Shown: positions 18,739-30,115, numbered from the stretch's first letter. The stretch is 64,000 nucleotides of DNA from an uncultured Clostridia bacterium (GCA_947601495.1 CANQGE010000007.1:1-64000); one strand, 5' to 3'. Translations and numbers: made by a program. The notes: generated by a model not told the origin, from the sequence alone.

Positions 18739-19188
18739 TTATTCTTCATTATTTTTATCTTTTAATAGTTCTAATTGTGATATTAATAATGCTTCCATTT
18801 TTGCTTTATAAACATCAAATTGTCTTTTTAATTCTTCTGTTCTTTTTCTTATTTCAAATTCTTCTTTTGATATTGTTTCTGTAGCTCTTTTTGCTTCGCT
18901 TTGTGCATCTCTTATAATTTGATTTGCTCTTTCTTGTGCATTTGCTTTTATATCATCTGCTGTTGTTTGTGCCATTACTAAAGTATTTTGAAGTGTTTTT
19001 TCTACATTTTTATAATGTTCTAAGTCTTTTTTGTTTTCTTCTATTTGTTCTCTTAATTCAGAATTTTCTTTGTAAATTTTTTCATAATCTATAGTAAGTT
19101 GATCTAAAAAATCATCTACTTCATCTACATTATATCCTTTTAATGTTCTCGAAAATCTTTTATTTTCTATATCTAAAGGTGTTAACAT
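18739..19188 (-). CDS. divIVA: Cell-division protein DivIVA
   Basis: DivIVA binds negatively curved membrane at poles and septa and recruits division or sporulation factors. The 149-residue product has the lipid-binding N domain (LTPLDIENKRFSRTLKGYNV, DEVDDFLDQL) and then a long coiled coil (residues 30-145) with the typical AQERANQIIRDAQSEAKRA. It is shorter than B. subtilis DivIVA by a little. It lies 23 bases after sepF, the standard clostridial neighbour. Confidence 0.95.
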   Translation of the reverse strand: MLTPLDIENKRFSRTLKGYNVDEVDDFLDQLTIDYEKIYKENSELREQIEENKKDLEHYKNVEKTLQNTLVMAQTTADDIKANAQERANQIIRDAQSEAKRATETISKEEFEIRKRTEELKRQFDVYKAKMEALLISQLELLKDKNNEE

Positions 19189-19211
19189 GGTTTTTCCTCC
19201 TACCTGTTATT

Positions 19212-19697
19212 TTATCTCCAAGGATTAGAAAATTTACTTTCTATTTTTTCTTTTGTAATTTCATTAATTATATTGTAATTGTAAGGAGCAGCAACAAAAA
19301 TTGAATTTGTTACTTTTTCCACATTTCCATCTAATGCTTTAGCTGCACCGCAAATAGCATCTATAATTCTTCTTCCTATATCTTTACTAACATATTCTAA
19401 ATTTATAACAATAACATTTTTAGCTTTTAATTGCATAATAATTTCGTCAGATTGATCAAAATTAGTAGGTTTAGCTATTTTCATTGTTAATTGCTGAGGT
19501 TGTGGCATTTGTACAATATTTTTTCTTTTCTTAAAAAAGCCAACACTTTCTGTTTGATCATTATTATTTTCTTCTTCAGCTTCATAATCATCTGCATAAT
19601 CTGTGTTATATGCATTTTCTTCATAGTCATCTTGTGGGTCTTCTTGCTCTCCCCATATAAAATCAACTAATTTCTTTATTGATGATGTTCCTGCCAT
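19212..19697 (-). CDS. sepF: Cell-division protein SepF
   Basis: SepF tethers FtsZ filaments to the membrane. The 161-residue product has an N-terminal amphipathic segment (SSIKKLVDFIWGEQ), an acidic linker (residues 18-60) and the conserved SepF domain with VIVINLEYVSKDIGRRIIDA and SIFVAAPYNYNI. It is preceded by AGGAGG and sits between the HlyD-like gene and divIVA. Confidence 0.95.
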   Translation of the reverse strand: MAGTSSIKKLVDFIWGEQEDPQDDYEENAYNTDYADDYEAEEENNNDQTESVGFFKKRKNIVQMPQPQQLTMKIAKPTNFDQSDEIIMQLKAKNVIVINLEYVSKDIGRRIIDAICGAAKALDGNVEKVTNSIFVAAPYNYNIINEITKEKIESKFSNPWR

Positions 19698-19864
19698 TTT
19701 CTAAAAAAACCTCCTAATTTTTTCTCTTCATTTGTAGCTTAATCTGTATATAGTATCTATCTTTTTTTCCATAAAGTCAAGCATTTTTTCCCAATTTTGC
19801 CATTTGTTATGAAAAAATAATTTTTCTGTAATTTTTTTGTATTTTTTTTGTAACTTTTATGTGT

Positions 19865-21088
19865 TTAGTGTAATATTATTTCATCATATAGTTTTATTTT
19901 ATTTAATTCTTCAATTTCTGATTCGCTATATCCAAGTCCTTGTAATTCCTCGTCTGTATAGTTTTCCACAATTGAATAAGTATCGTTCTGTCTTAAGACT
20001 TTTACAGGAATTTTTTCCACAAAGCCTGTCCTATTTTTCTCAACATATGTTTTATCATTTTCTTCTATTATACATGCATTACTTATTTTCCATCCAGAAT
20101 ATTTCCACCAAACAATATCAAAAGATATTTTTCTATATTCCATTAATTCTGCAATATCTTCTTCTATTTTAAATACTAAAATTCTATTTTTATTTTCCTC
20201 TTTTACATAAACAATTTCAGCTTCTATTTCATCTGAATTTGAAAGTCTTAAGGTTATTTTATCTCCAACTTTTGCTAGCATTGCTTTTTCGGAATCTATG
20301 CTTGTAGCTATATAACATTCAAAATTATTAAAAATTTTTCCCTTTTCGCTACTCAAAGGCACAACTGCTCCAATTTTTAAATCAAAACTATTTAGTAAAT
20401 CTGTACTTAAATAATCAAAATTATTTGCTAGTAATATTGTTTCTAATCCATCTACTCTATATGATGCCATTCCAGAAATTGGTGCATACATTATTTCTGA
20501 ACTATCTTCTAGTTCTTTTTCTAGAGCATTTCTTTGATCTGTTAATTGCTTTACATATGAATCAGATGGACTTAACGTTCCGGTCATTTTGGCCTTTTTA
20601 GATATATATGCTTCAATTTTATTTTTATTCTCCTGAATTTTTTGTAAGTAATTAACATTATACATAGAATCGACTGTTGTTTCTATTTGTTTTTCTATAC
20701 TAGTTATGTCACTAGAAGGTAAGTTCATGCCACTATTTTCTATAATTTCATTTATTTCTTCATCTAATTTTGATATTTGACTTAAAATTGTATTTTCACT
20801 ATTTGAATAATATCTAAAAACAGGTTCTGATTTTGCTACTCTTTCTCCATCTGCAACAACTTGTACCATTCCATTTTTATAGTTTTCACCTTGCAGAACG
20901 ATTTCATCTCTAATAATATAGCCTTCTGCTGTTTCTTCTTCAGATAAAGAGCCATTTGCAACAACATATAAATCTGTAGGTTTTTTAAATATGTTTGTAC
21001 TATTAGTTACTAAAAAAATTATAAAAACCATACAAATTATTGTCGTAATTATTTTAAATTTACTATTTTCATCCTGTGTTTCTTTCAC
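19865..21088 (-). CDS. HlyD-family membrane-fusion-like protein
   Basis: A 407-residue protein with one N-terminal membrane helix (TTIICMVFIIFLVTNS), a periplasmic-adaptor-like beta-barrel/lipoyl region around a coiled-coil hairpin, and a C-terminal barrel ending near DEIILH. The strip GYIIRDEIVLQGENYKNGMV resembles HlyD/RND adaptors found next to sepF in Clostridia. No partner ABC or RND gene is nearby. The start is GTG at 21088 with GAGGAG upstream. That GTG overlaps the stop of the frameshifted miaA reading (TAGTG), which implies tight translational coupling. Confidence 0.78.
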   Translation of the reverse strand: MKETQDENSKFKIITTIICMVFIIFLVTNSTNIFKKPTDLYVVANGSLSEEETAEGYIIRDEIVLQGENYKNGMVQVVADGERVAKSEPVFRYYSNSENTILSQISKLDEEINEIIENSGMNLPSSDITSIEKQIETTVDSMYNVNYLQKIQENKNKIEAYISKKAKMTGTLSPSDSYVKQLTDQRNALEKELEDSSEIMYAPISGMASYRVDGLETILLANNFDYLSTDLLNSFDLKIGAVVPLSSEKGKIFNNFECYIATSIDSEKAMLAKVGDKITLRLSNSDEIEAEIVYVKEENKNRILVFKIEEDIAELMEYRKISFDIVWWKYSGWKISNACIIEENDKTYVEKNRTGFVEKIPVKVLRQNDTYSIVENYTDEELQGLGYSESEIEELNKIKLYDEIILH

Positions 21089-22009
21089 TATAACTCCTCT
21101 ATAATTTTGTTTACATTGTTTTGTAAATTATTTTCTCCACCGTTCTAACCATATAATTTCGTTATTTCTTCTAAACCATGTTAATTGTCTTTTTGCATAT
21201 CTTCTTGATTCTTGCTTTATTTTTTCTATCATTTCTTCACGAGTTAGTCTTCCTTCAAAGAATTGCACAACTTCTTTATATCCAAGGCCTTGCATAGCTG
21301 TAGGGAACTTAGAATATTTGGTAATTAAATTTTTAACTTCATTTTCTAGTCCTTGTTCAATCATTATGTCTACTCTACGATTTATTTTATCGTAAAGTTT
21401 TTCTCTATCTAAAGTTATTCCAAAAACCTTAAAGTCATATTCTACTTCTTTTTGTTTAGATAATATTTCTTGTTCAGTTTTTGTTTTACCAGTAGCTTTA
21501 TAAATTTCTAAAACTCTCATTATTCTTTTTTTATCGTTAAAGCTAATTTTCTCCATAGCTTGTGGATCAATTTTTTTGGCTTCATTATATAGCTCTTCTA
21601 GTCCTTCTGCTGTTTCTGCTTTTTTTATAAGTTCATTTCTATAATTTTCATCAAATTCCATGTCTTGATAATCTATACCATATATTAAAGAATTAACATA
21701 TAATCCTGTACCACCAACAACAATTGGTGTTTTGCCTTTTGATAAAATTTCTTTTATAGCTTTTTCGCTGTCTTTTTTGAAATCTGAAACAGTGTATCTT
21801 TCTTCTGGAGACACAAAATCAATTAAATAATGTTTAATATTTTGCATTTCTTCTTTTGTAACTTTTGCTGTACCAATATTCATATCTTTATAAATTTGCA
21901 TTGAATCAGAAGAAATAATTTCCCCATCAATTTTTTTTGCAAGTTCAACTGACAATGCTGTTTTTCCAGATGCTGTTGGTCCAACAATAACTACAACTTT
22001 AGGTTTCAT
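21088..22009 (-). CDS. miaA: tRNA dimethylallyltransferase MiaA, C-terminus read after a +1 frameshift at CGG
   Basis: MiaA adds a dimethylallyl group to A37 of tRNAs that read UNN codons. The P-loop is GPTASGKT (residues 10-17), with SSDSMQIYKDMNIGTAK and KRQLTWFRRN near the end. Read straight, the protein ends LERWRK at 293 residues, where codon 290 is CGG. Skipping that C gives 17 further residues (EGGENNLQNNVNKIIEEL from Glu289). The length becomes 306, typical of the family, and the stop TAG at 21088-21090 overlaps the GTG of the next gene. The zero-frame end is short and has no conserved tail, so the frameshifted reading is preferred (inference). Confidence 0.88.
21140..21142 (-). other. 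Candidate +1 recoding site in miaA (CGG codon)
   Basis: Codon 290 in the zero frame is CGG, preceded by GAA and followed by TGG AGA AAA TAA. Skipping its C resumes on GGT GGA GAA and reads to a TAG that overlaps the next start codon. Confidence 0.75.
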
Positions 22010-22012
22010 CTA

Positions 22013-24553
22013 TTATCTCCTACTAAATTTTTTCTCCAAATCATATTTAGTCATTTTAATTGCTGTTGGTCTGCCGTGTGGACAAGTAAATGGATTTGGC
22101 AATTCTAATAATCTATCTATTAAGGTTGTTACTTCTTGCTCGTCTAGTTTCATTTTTGCTTTTACTGCTGATTTACAAGCAACTGTTGCTATAAATTTGT
22201 CTTCTTTTTCCTGTCTTGCAGTAACCGCAACAGTATCTAATTCATCAAGTATATCTAAAAATAATTGTTTTGTATTTAATTCTTCACACATACTAGGAAC
22301 AGACACTAACTTTATAGTGTTTTCTCCAAATTCTTCAAATGTAAATCCAGCTTTTGCAAACATTTCAACATTTTCTTTAGCTATTGACCATTCTTTATGT
22401 GTTAATGAAATTACATCTGGTAATAATAGAAGCTGTTCATCTTTTTCATCTTCACTATAATAGTTTTGTTTTATTTTTTCATACATTATTCTTTCATGTG
22501 CAGCATGTTGATCTATTACATACATTTCATTTTTTATTTCAATTATTATATAAGTTGAAAATACTATTCCAATAAATTTATAAGGTATCTTGCTAACTTC
22601 TTCTTTTTCTTCTTCAAAAACATTCATATTTTCAGCTGTAGCATATGAAAATTCTGTTGAAGCATCTATTTTTTTATTTTCTTCTTCTTGTAATTCTTCT
22701 TCTAATTTTTTCTCTCTTCTAGCATCTGCAGAATCAACTCCAAAGGTTTGTTTATACATTTGATTAAATTCAGGATTTACTACTTCTTTAGACTCTTTTA
22801 TTGCTTCTCTAACTTTTGAAGTATCTATTGATTGGGTGCTATCTAAATTAGTTCTTTCTTCGAATAGTTTTTGAGCTATTTTAGAAAATTCATCATTACT
22901 AGAATCATTAGAAATCTCTTTAACATTTGGTTTTTCTTGTTCTACATTTTCATTTTTTATTTCTTCATTTACATTTGTTTCTAAATTTATTGTGTTTTGA
23001 GGCAAATTATTTATTTGTTCTTTTTCTGCAATAATTGTATCTTGAGTAGGTTGCTGTTTTACTGCTGAAACATCTATAATTTGTGTTTCTTCTAATCTTT
23101 CATCTTTAGCTTCTTTAACCTCTTTTGTTTCTATTTCTTGAGTATTCTCTGTCTCTAGCATTTTTGTAGTTTCAACATCTTTTGTATTATCTTTAATTAA
23201 TTTATTTACATTTTCTACATCTATTATTTTTGTTTCACTTGGAATAAAAGCTGGCTTAAAGCTTTTTTCTTCATTTACATTTTCCTTATTTAAGCCATTT
23301 CTATATTTGAATATTTCTTCTAATGTATTATTATTTAACTCTTCTGGAGTTTCTTCTGGTTCTTTCATTATTTTTTTGAAAAAGTCAGTTAAACCATTTT
23401 TCTTTTCATATTTTTCCATAAATCTATCATTAACTAGTTCTCCAACATTTTCATTTAAAATTACTTGTTCAACTTGTTTCTTGTTATCACCACTACTAAC
23501 TTCTATATTTGCTGAATTCATTAAATTATTATTTTCAAATGTTTTTTCAACATTTGCAACAAGCTCAGATTGTGCTAAATTTGATTTTATAGCATGATAT
23601 ACAGCTTTAAAAACTGAAGATTCATCTTCAAATCTTACTTCTAATTTAGCAGGATGAACATTAACATCTACAAGTTTTGGATCCATTTCTAGATTTAATA
23701 CTATAAATCCATATCTGCCAACCGGTATCATTCCTTTATATGCCTGGTCTGCAGCAGCAGATAAATTTTTATCTTTAATATATCTTCCATTTAAGAAAAA
23801 TAATTGATTTGATCTATTTCCTCTTGCTATTACTGGTTTTCCTATAATTCCAGTTACTTTTATTCCTTCAAATTCATAATCTACATCTATAACTTCTGTA
23901 GCAGTATCTCTTCCATATATAGTGTAAATCGCTGTTTTTAAATCTCCATTTCCATTTGTTTGAACTATAGTTTTTCCATTGCTTATAAGCTTAATAGCTA
24001 CATTTGTGTTTACTAAAGCTATTCTTGTAACAGCGTCTTCAATATATCCTGCTTCTGTATAATCTTTTTTCAAAAATTTATATCTTACAGGTGTGTTATA
24101 AAATAAATTTTGTACTGTAATTGTTGTTCCTGTTGGTCTTGCTGCTTCTGTAAATTCAATAGTTTTTCCACCTTCTACAACTATTTTATGTGCCACATCG
24201 TCTTCTTTTCTCTTTGAAATCATTTCAACTTTTGCAATAGAAGCAATACTAGCCAAAGCCTCACCTCTAAAACCCATTGTTTTTATAATAGATAAGTCTT
24301 CAGCATTTCTTATTTTACTTGTTGCATGTCTTTCAAAAGCTATTTCCATATCGTCTTCTGCTATTCCACAGCCATCGTCTGTTACTTGTATTAGTGCAAT
24401 TCCACCATTTTTAACTTCCACAGTTATATTTTTTGCTCCAGCATCTATAGAATTTTCTAACATTTCTTTTACAACAGAAGCTGGTCTTTCTATAACTTCT
24501 CCAGCAGCAATTTTATTTATAGTTAAATCATCTAATAAAACTATATTTCCCAT
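22013..24553 (-). CDS. mutL: DNA mismatch repair protein MutL with a very long linker
   Basis: MutL couples MutS mismatch recognition to strand incision. The N-terminal GHKL ATPase (NKIAAGEVIERPASVVKEML, DDGCGIAEDDMEIAFERHAT, GFRGEALASIASI) covers residues 1-335. The C-terminal dimerisation and endonuclease domain contains DQHAAHERIMYE and CPHGRPTAIKM, so it is the nicking type. Between them is a ~300-residue linker rich in Glu, Lys, Asn and Thr. That makes the protein 846 residues, compared with about 630 in B. subtilis. The start is an ATG with GGAGAT upstream. miaA follows after three bases. No mutS is in the window. Confidence 0.95.
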   Translation of the reverse strand: MGNIVLLDDLTINKIAAGEVIERPASVVKEMLENSIDAGAKNITVEVKNGGIALIQVTDDGCGIAEDDMEIAFERHATSKIRNAEDLSIIKTMGFRGEALASIASIAKVEMISKRKEDDVAHKIVVEGGKTIEFTEAARPTGTTITVQNLFYNTPVRYKFLKKDYTEAGYIEDAVTRIALVNTNVAIKLISNGKTIVQTNGNGDLKTAIYTIYGRDTATEVIDVDYEFEGIKVTGIIGKPVIARGNRSNQLFFLNGRYIKDKNLSAAADQAYKGMIPVGRYGFIVLNLEMDPKLVDVNVHPAKLEVRFEDESSVFKAVYHAIKSNLAQSELVANVEKTFENNNLMNSANIEVSSGDNKKQVEQVILNENVGELVNDRFMEKYEKKNGLTDFFKKIMKEPEETPEELNNNTLEEIFKYRNGLNKENVNEEKSFKPAFIPSETKIIDVENVNKLIKDNTKDVETTKMLETENTQEIETKEVKEAKDERLEETQIIDVSAVKQQPTQDTIIAEKEQINNLPQNTINLETNVNEEIKNENVEQEKPNVKEISNDSSNDEFSKIAQKLFEERTNLDSTQSIDTSKVREAIKESKEVVNPEFNQMYKQTFGVDSADARREKKLEEELQEEENKKIDASTEFSYATAENMNVFEEEKEEVSKIPYKFIGIVFSTYIIIEIKNEMYVIDQHAAHERIMYEKIKQNYYSEDEKDEQLLLLPDVISLTHKEWSIAKENVEMFAKAGFTFEEFGENTIKLVSVPSMCEELNTKQLFLDILDELDTVAVTARQEKEDKFIATVACKSAVKAKMKLDEQEVTTLIDRLLELPNPFTCPHGRPTAIKMTKYDLEKKFSRR

Positions 24554-24752
24554 CTTTATCTCCTTTTCTTTTCGGCTTGTGACCTGTTTTATAGCTTTAA
24601 TTTTACATACTTATACAATTTATCAAATTATATCATTAAAATTATTTTTTGTATACTTTTTTAAGATTTTATTTTTTTACTAATTAGTAACACTTATTTC
24701 AAAAATTCATACTATATATCATACAAAGTTTTTATTTAAGGAGGATTTTAAA

Positions 24753-24875
24753 ATGCCAGAAAACAGAGGTTGTTGTGGAATTTTTGGAGGAGATAATGAT
24801 TGTTTATTATTAATAATTCTTTTAATCATTCTTTTCTGTTGTTGTGGAAATAATGGTAGCAGAGGATGTTGCTAA
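24753..24875 (+). CDS. Tiny Cys-rich, membrane-spanning peptide (40 residues)
   Basis: An ATG preceded by a strong AAGGAGG opens a 40-codon frame: MPENRGCCGIFGGDNDC, a hydrophobic LLLIILLIILF, then CCCGNNGSRGCC. Eight of 40 residues are Cys, placed on both sides of a single membrane helix. It is followed by a clear terminator. Such short Gly/Cys peptides occur in spore-formers and are sometimes spore-coat or forespore-membrane proteins, but I do not recognise this one. Just upstream are CATACTATA and CATACAAA, resembling the -10 of mother-cell sigma factors (weak inference). It is the only gene in the mutL-LPxTG gap. Confidence 0.75.
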   Translation: MPENRGCCGIFGGDNDCLLLIILLIILFCCCGNNGSRGCC

Positions 24876-24884
24876 TTTTATCCA

Positions 24885-24924
24885 TAAAAATAGCTCTATT
24901 GTTTTACAATAGAGCTATTTTTTA
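24885..24924. terminator. Bidirectional terminator
   Basis: AATAGCTCTATTGT and ACAATAGAGCTATT pair around a TTT loop with T runs on both strands. It serves the tiny Cys-rich gene on the plus strand and the LPxTG gene on the minus strand. Confidence 0.9.
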
Positions 24925-24932
24925 TTTAATGT

Positions 24933-26645
24933 TTAATAATTATAATCATTATATTTTTTGTAAAGAATTATTCCTCCACCAGCTATGAAAAGCATTGTAA
25001 TTGCAAAAACTATTATGTCAGATCCTGTGTTTGGCAAAGACTTATTTGCAGTTGTATTATCTGCTGGTAAATTTGCTGAACCAGAATCAACCCATTTAAA
25101 GTCTGATGAACCATAGAAGAACATATACCACACTTCAGAATCAAGCACATCTGCTTGTGCTAAAGTAACTGCTTCGTTAGATACATATTTTCCATTTTCA
25201 TCCGTAGTTTTTACATATAAGTAATAGTATTGGTCATCTTCTAAATTTTTCAAATCTATAACTTTATTTCCTACTTTTCCACTATCACCAGAAAGATATT
25301 CTATTGCATGACTGTCATCTTTATCTGCATCTAAAGTTTCATCATATATTCCAGAATTTGATTTAGCATAAGCTAATAAACTTGAAAATCCTGAACTATC
25401 TTGATTTTTAATTTTTTGTAATATGCTTTGATCTGTAATTTTTCCAACTTTTATTTGCATTCTTCTATTATTTTGCTCAGCATGAGTAAAGGTTGTTACA
25501 ATTTGGTCGCCTTTATAAGTCATAAATGTAGCATGAAATGCATCACTATATTTTGCTTCTGAGAATCTTTCAACTTTTTTGCCATATATTCTTATGCTTT
25601 CATTAAATCCTCTTTGTTCTAATACACTTACATATAAATCTTGATTTAATTCAACTTTTTCTGCTACTTTTTCTGAATTTGATGTTTTATATGTTTTGGT
25701 TGTACTATCATATGTTAAAATGATTCTATCATCGTCATCATTATTTGTTATACTTGGTTCGTTAGAATTATTTCTTATATATATGTATTGAGTATTTCCA
25801 CTTGAAATTGGTGCTGATGCTCCAGAAACTTCAATAACTGCTTTTGAAATTCCATCTTTAATTAATTTAAAGCTAGCATTTGAAAAATCTGTAAATTCAT
25901 CAGTTGGATTTGTAGGATCATCTGGTTCCTTCTCCGGATCTTTTTCTGAATCTTCTACTGGATCTTTTCCTGGGTTTTCTTGTTCTCCTGAGTCATTTTT
26001 AATTTCTGTAGAAAATGCTGCAAAATCATAATATGTATTTCCTTCTTTTTCAATTTTTATCCATAAATAAAAATTTACCTCTCCATTATATGAAGAAAAA
26101 TCAAGTTTTATATTATTTTCTCCGCTAGTTGTTTCTGTCCAAGAATCTGTATAAGTTGGTATTGCTTCAAAATATTCTTTTTTAAGTTCATCAAGCCTTT
26201 TTTGTGCTGTTTCATAATAATCTTCATAATCTTGTCTAGCGTTTTGAACTTCTGTTTCTAATCTTGAAATTTCTTCTGCTGACTTGTTTTCTTTTAAAGC
26301 GTTATTATAATCTTCTTGTAGTTTTGTAAAATTTTCTTCTTTTTCTTTTAATTCTTGATTACTTTTTTCTACATGAGAATTAACATTGTTGTATTTGGCA
26401 ACAATTGCTTCTGCTTCCTCTTTTGTAATATCAACTTTTTCATAATAAATTTTATATCCAACTGCTTCTGGAGATAAAGTTACTGTTCCTGTTCCAACAC
26501 CATTTTCTATATATATAGTGCTTGGTAAATTAATATAATTTTGTGGATCAACCTCTCCAGAATATGCTTGTACAGCATAAAAAGAAAGCATTGTTGATAT
26601 TAAAAATACTGCAAATATTATTGTGGTTTTAAGTCTATTTTTCAT
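24933..26645 (-). CDS. LPxTG cell-wall-anchored surface protein
   Basis: The 570-residue product has a signal peptide (MKNRLKTTIIFAVFLISTML, likely cleaved near VQAYS). It continues with a beta domain, a coiled coil (residues ~85-155), a Pro/Glu/Asp-rich linker (NPGKDPVEDSEKDPEKEPDD), a second beta-rich half and a C-terminal sorting signal. The latter is LPNTG, a hydrophobic stretch and KKYNDYNY. Sortase would link it to the wall through the threonine. No sortase gene is in the window. The ATG at 26645 lies eight bases after GGGGGAA. The ligand is unknown. Confidence 0.85.
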   Translation of the reverse strand: MKNRLKTTIIFAVFLISTMLSFYAVQAYSGEVDPQNYINLPSTIYIENGVGTGTVTLSPEAVGYKIYYEKVDITKEEAEAIVAKYNNVNSHVEKSNQELKEKEENFTKLQEDYNNALKENKSAEEISRLETEVQNARQDYEDYYETAQKRLDELKKEYFEAIPTYTDSWTETTSGENNIKLDFSSYNGEVNFYLWIKIEKEGNTYYDFAAFSTEIKNDSGEQENPGKDPVEDSEKDPEKEPDDPTNPTDEFTDFSNASFKLIKDGISKAVIEVSGASAPISSGNTQYIYIRNNSNEPSITNNDDDDRIILTYDSTTKTYKTSNSEKVAEKVELNQDLYVSVLEQRGFNESIRIYGKKVERFSEAKYSDAFHATFMTYKGDQIVTTFTHAEQNNRRMQIKVGKITDQSILQKIKNQDSSGFSSLLAYAKSNSGIYDETLDADKDDSHAIEYLSGDSGKVGNKVIDLKNLEDDQYYYLYVKTTDENGKYVSNEAVTLAQADVLDSEVWYMFFYGSSDFKWVDSGSANLPADNTTANKSLPNTGSDIIVFAITMLFIAGGGIILYKKYNDYNY

Positions 26646-26673
26646 TAGAATTTCCCCCAATTATTTTAAAAAT

Positions 26674-26718
26674 AAAAAAATATATTAAAAATATAATTAT
26701 TTTTAATATATTTTTTTA
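26674..26718 (-). terminator. AT-rich terminator after groEL
   Basis: On the minus strand ATATATTAAAAATA and TATTTTTAATATAT form a long AT hairpin followed by TTTTTTTATTTTT. It lies about 100 bases past the groEL stop and before the LPxTG gene. Confidence 0.6.
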
Positions 26719-26815
26719 CATTATATATATAAAAAATTTTTTTGTATACATTTTTTTAAAATTTTTTTGCATATATTTTTTAAAATTTTATATATACTTT
26801 TCAGTATGCTTTTAA

Positions 26816-28465
<1,650 letters not shown>

Positions 28466-28487
28466 TTATTTTAAATTTATTTAAATT

Positions 28488-28793
<306 letters not shown>

Positions 28794-28825
28794 TTATGCT
28801 AATTTATTTTTTAATATAATTAAAA

Positions 28826-28852
28826 TTAGCAGTCTTGTTTTGTGACTGCTAA
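28826..28852. promoter_or_regulatory. CIRCE-type HrcA operator
   Basis: A perfect inverted repeat TTAGCAGTC-N9-GACTGCTAA lies 54 bases upstream of groES. The classic CIRCE is TTAGCACTC-N9-GAGTGCTAA; one position in each arm is changed and the changes compensate. It sits just beyond the -10, where HrcA binding would block transcription. hrcA is not in this window. Confidence 0.88.
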
Positions 28853-28853
28853 T

Positions 28854-28882
28854 AATTTATACCCTATTTAACAAAATGTCAA
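28854..28882 (-). promoter_or_regulatory. groESL promoter
   Basis: TTGACA (28877-28882, minus strand) is followed by TAAATT with 17-base spacing, or TATAAA with 15. The CIRCE-like repeat begins two bases downstream of the -10. Confidence 0.65.
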
Positions 28883-28890
28883 TATATATT

Positions 28891-29553
28891 CTAAAAAAAC
28901 TTAAATTTTTTATCAATTGTTTCATAATCAGTTATTTTATAGTTTATTAATCTTACCCCATATTCTAATAATTTAGTATCATATTCATTCTCATCTTCTA
29001 TATTTTTATTAACTTGTAATAATTTTTCTATATCTAAATTATATTCTTCTAATTCATTAATTATTCTTGTTTTAATAGAATTTGTTACATGTTCTCTAAC
29101 CTTTTCTATTATTTCTTGTTTAGTATATAATTTTCTTAATCCTATTATTTTATTCAAAAAATTTTTAAAATTTTCTATTTTAAAATCATATTCTATGCTA
29201 ACATTTATTTTTTTATCAACATGTAATTTATTAATTAATAATTTATTATTTTTTATAATATTTTTATTAAAAAATACTACGCAAAGTTCATTATTGTCAG
29301 CATCTCTAATGCATATATCATCGTTTTCTATTTCTTCGTCTGTTTTCATTACCAAATATGTTTGTGCATTTTCTCTATAATCACAAATATGTCCGTTATT
29401 TATTAAAACAACAATTTCATTTTCTTTTAACATTAGTACATCATTTTCTAAAACGTCATATTTTAAAAATATAATATCATTATTTAGCTCTTGGCATTTT
29501 AGCATTTTGTCTTCTGTTATTTCACCATTAAAGTCCACTAGCTTGAAGTTCAT
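28891..29553 (-). CDS. Small SPFH-like protein, function unknown
   Basis: A 220-residue soluble protein. The first part (KYDVLENDVLMLKENEIVVL, INNGHICDYRENAQTYLV) resembles the beta-rich start of SPFH/band-7 proteins. The later part is a charged helical region (residues 130-195) like a band-7 coil. No signal peptide or transmembrane helix. The match is only pattern-level, so the family call is tentative. It follows the next unknown gene with one base between them and lies upstream of the groESL promoter. Confidence 0.5.
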   Translation of the reverse strand: MNFKLVDFNGEITEDKMLKCQELNNDIIFLKYDVLENDVLMLKENEIVVLINNGHICDYRENAQTYLVMKTDEEIENDDICIRDADNNELCVVFFNKNIIKNNKLLINKLHVDKKINVSIEYDFKIENFKNFLNKIIGLRKLYTKQEIIEKVREHVTNSIKTRIINELEEYNLDIEKLLQVNKNIEDENEYDTKLLEYGVRLINYKITDYETIDKKFKFF

Positions 29554-29554
29554 T

Positions 29555-30115
29555 TTATCTATTTTCCCCCTTTTTATCTTCTGTTGTTGGAAATGGCTTT
29601 ATGCTTTCTTTAAATTTTTCTCTCATAGCAGTTACTTCTTCTTTTGGTATTTTAAGTTTTGCAGATATTGCACTATCATCTAATTTTCCTTCTAAAATCA
29701 TTTCAACTAATTGAGTTTTTTTAATAGTATCTGATAGTTCTTTCTGTAATTTTATTAAACTTGCTTTTCCAGCTCTTGTAAGATTTATATTTGTTAAATT
29801 TCCAGTAATAAATCTATGTGCTGCAGTATAATCTCTATTTGCAATACATATTCTTGCATATAGTTCTACATCTTTTTCATCTCCTTGCAAATATATTATA
29901 GCTTCTCCTAAAAGTCTTAATTTATCTTCTTTGAATTTTCCTGCATTGAATAATTTTCTGCAATATTCAACAAATTCTCTTATAGTTTTCTTGCTTTTAG
30001 GATCTGTTCTGTATTTATTTAAAATATTTCTTACAGTTTCTTCTGAAGGTCCTTTTTCTATAATATAATGTCTTTGCCTCTTATAATTTCTTTTTTCTTC
30101 CATTTTATCTTCCAT
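29555..30115 (-). CDS. Unknown helical protein
   Basis: A 186-residue protein with a basic N-terminus (KMEEKRNYKRQRHYI). The helical body includes RNILNKYRTDPKSKKTIREF and LARKL-like turns, and the end has a regular helix-turn-helix-like pattern (AISAKLKIPKEEVTAMREKF). I do not recognise a family. It may be nucleic-acid binding because of the basic start and the HTH-like end (inference). It lies next to pyrG and is followed directly by the SPFH-like gene. An ATG at 30115 or at 30103 could be the start. Confidence 0.5.
   Translation of the reverse strand: MEDKMEEKRNYKRQRHYIIEKGPSEETVRNILNKYRTDPKSKKTIREFVEYCRKLFNAGKFKEDKLRLLGEAIIYLQGDEKDVELYARICIANRDYTAAHRFITGNLTNINLTRAGKASLIKLQKELSDTIKKTQLVEMILEGKLDDSAISAKLKIPKEEVTAMREKFKESIKPFPTTEDKKGENR

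Noticed and set aside
21128-22009. miaA ending at LERWRK in the zero frame
   Set aside because: The end is short, and the +1 reading gives a family-length protein whose stop overlaps the next start.
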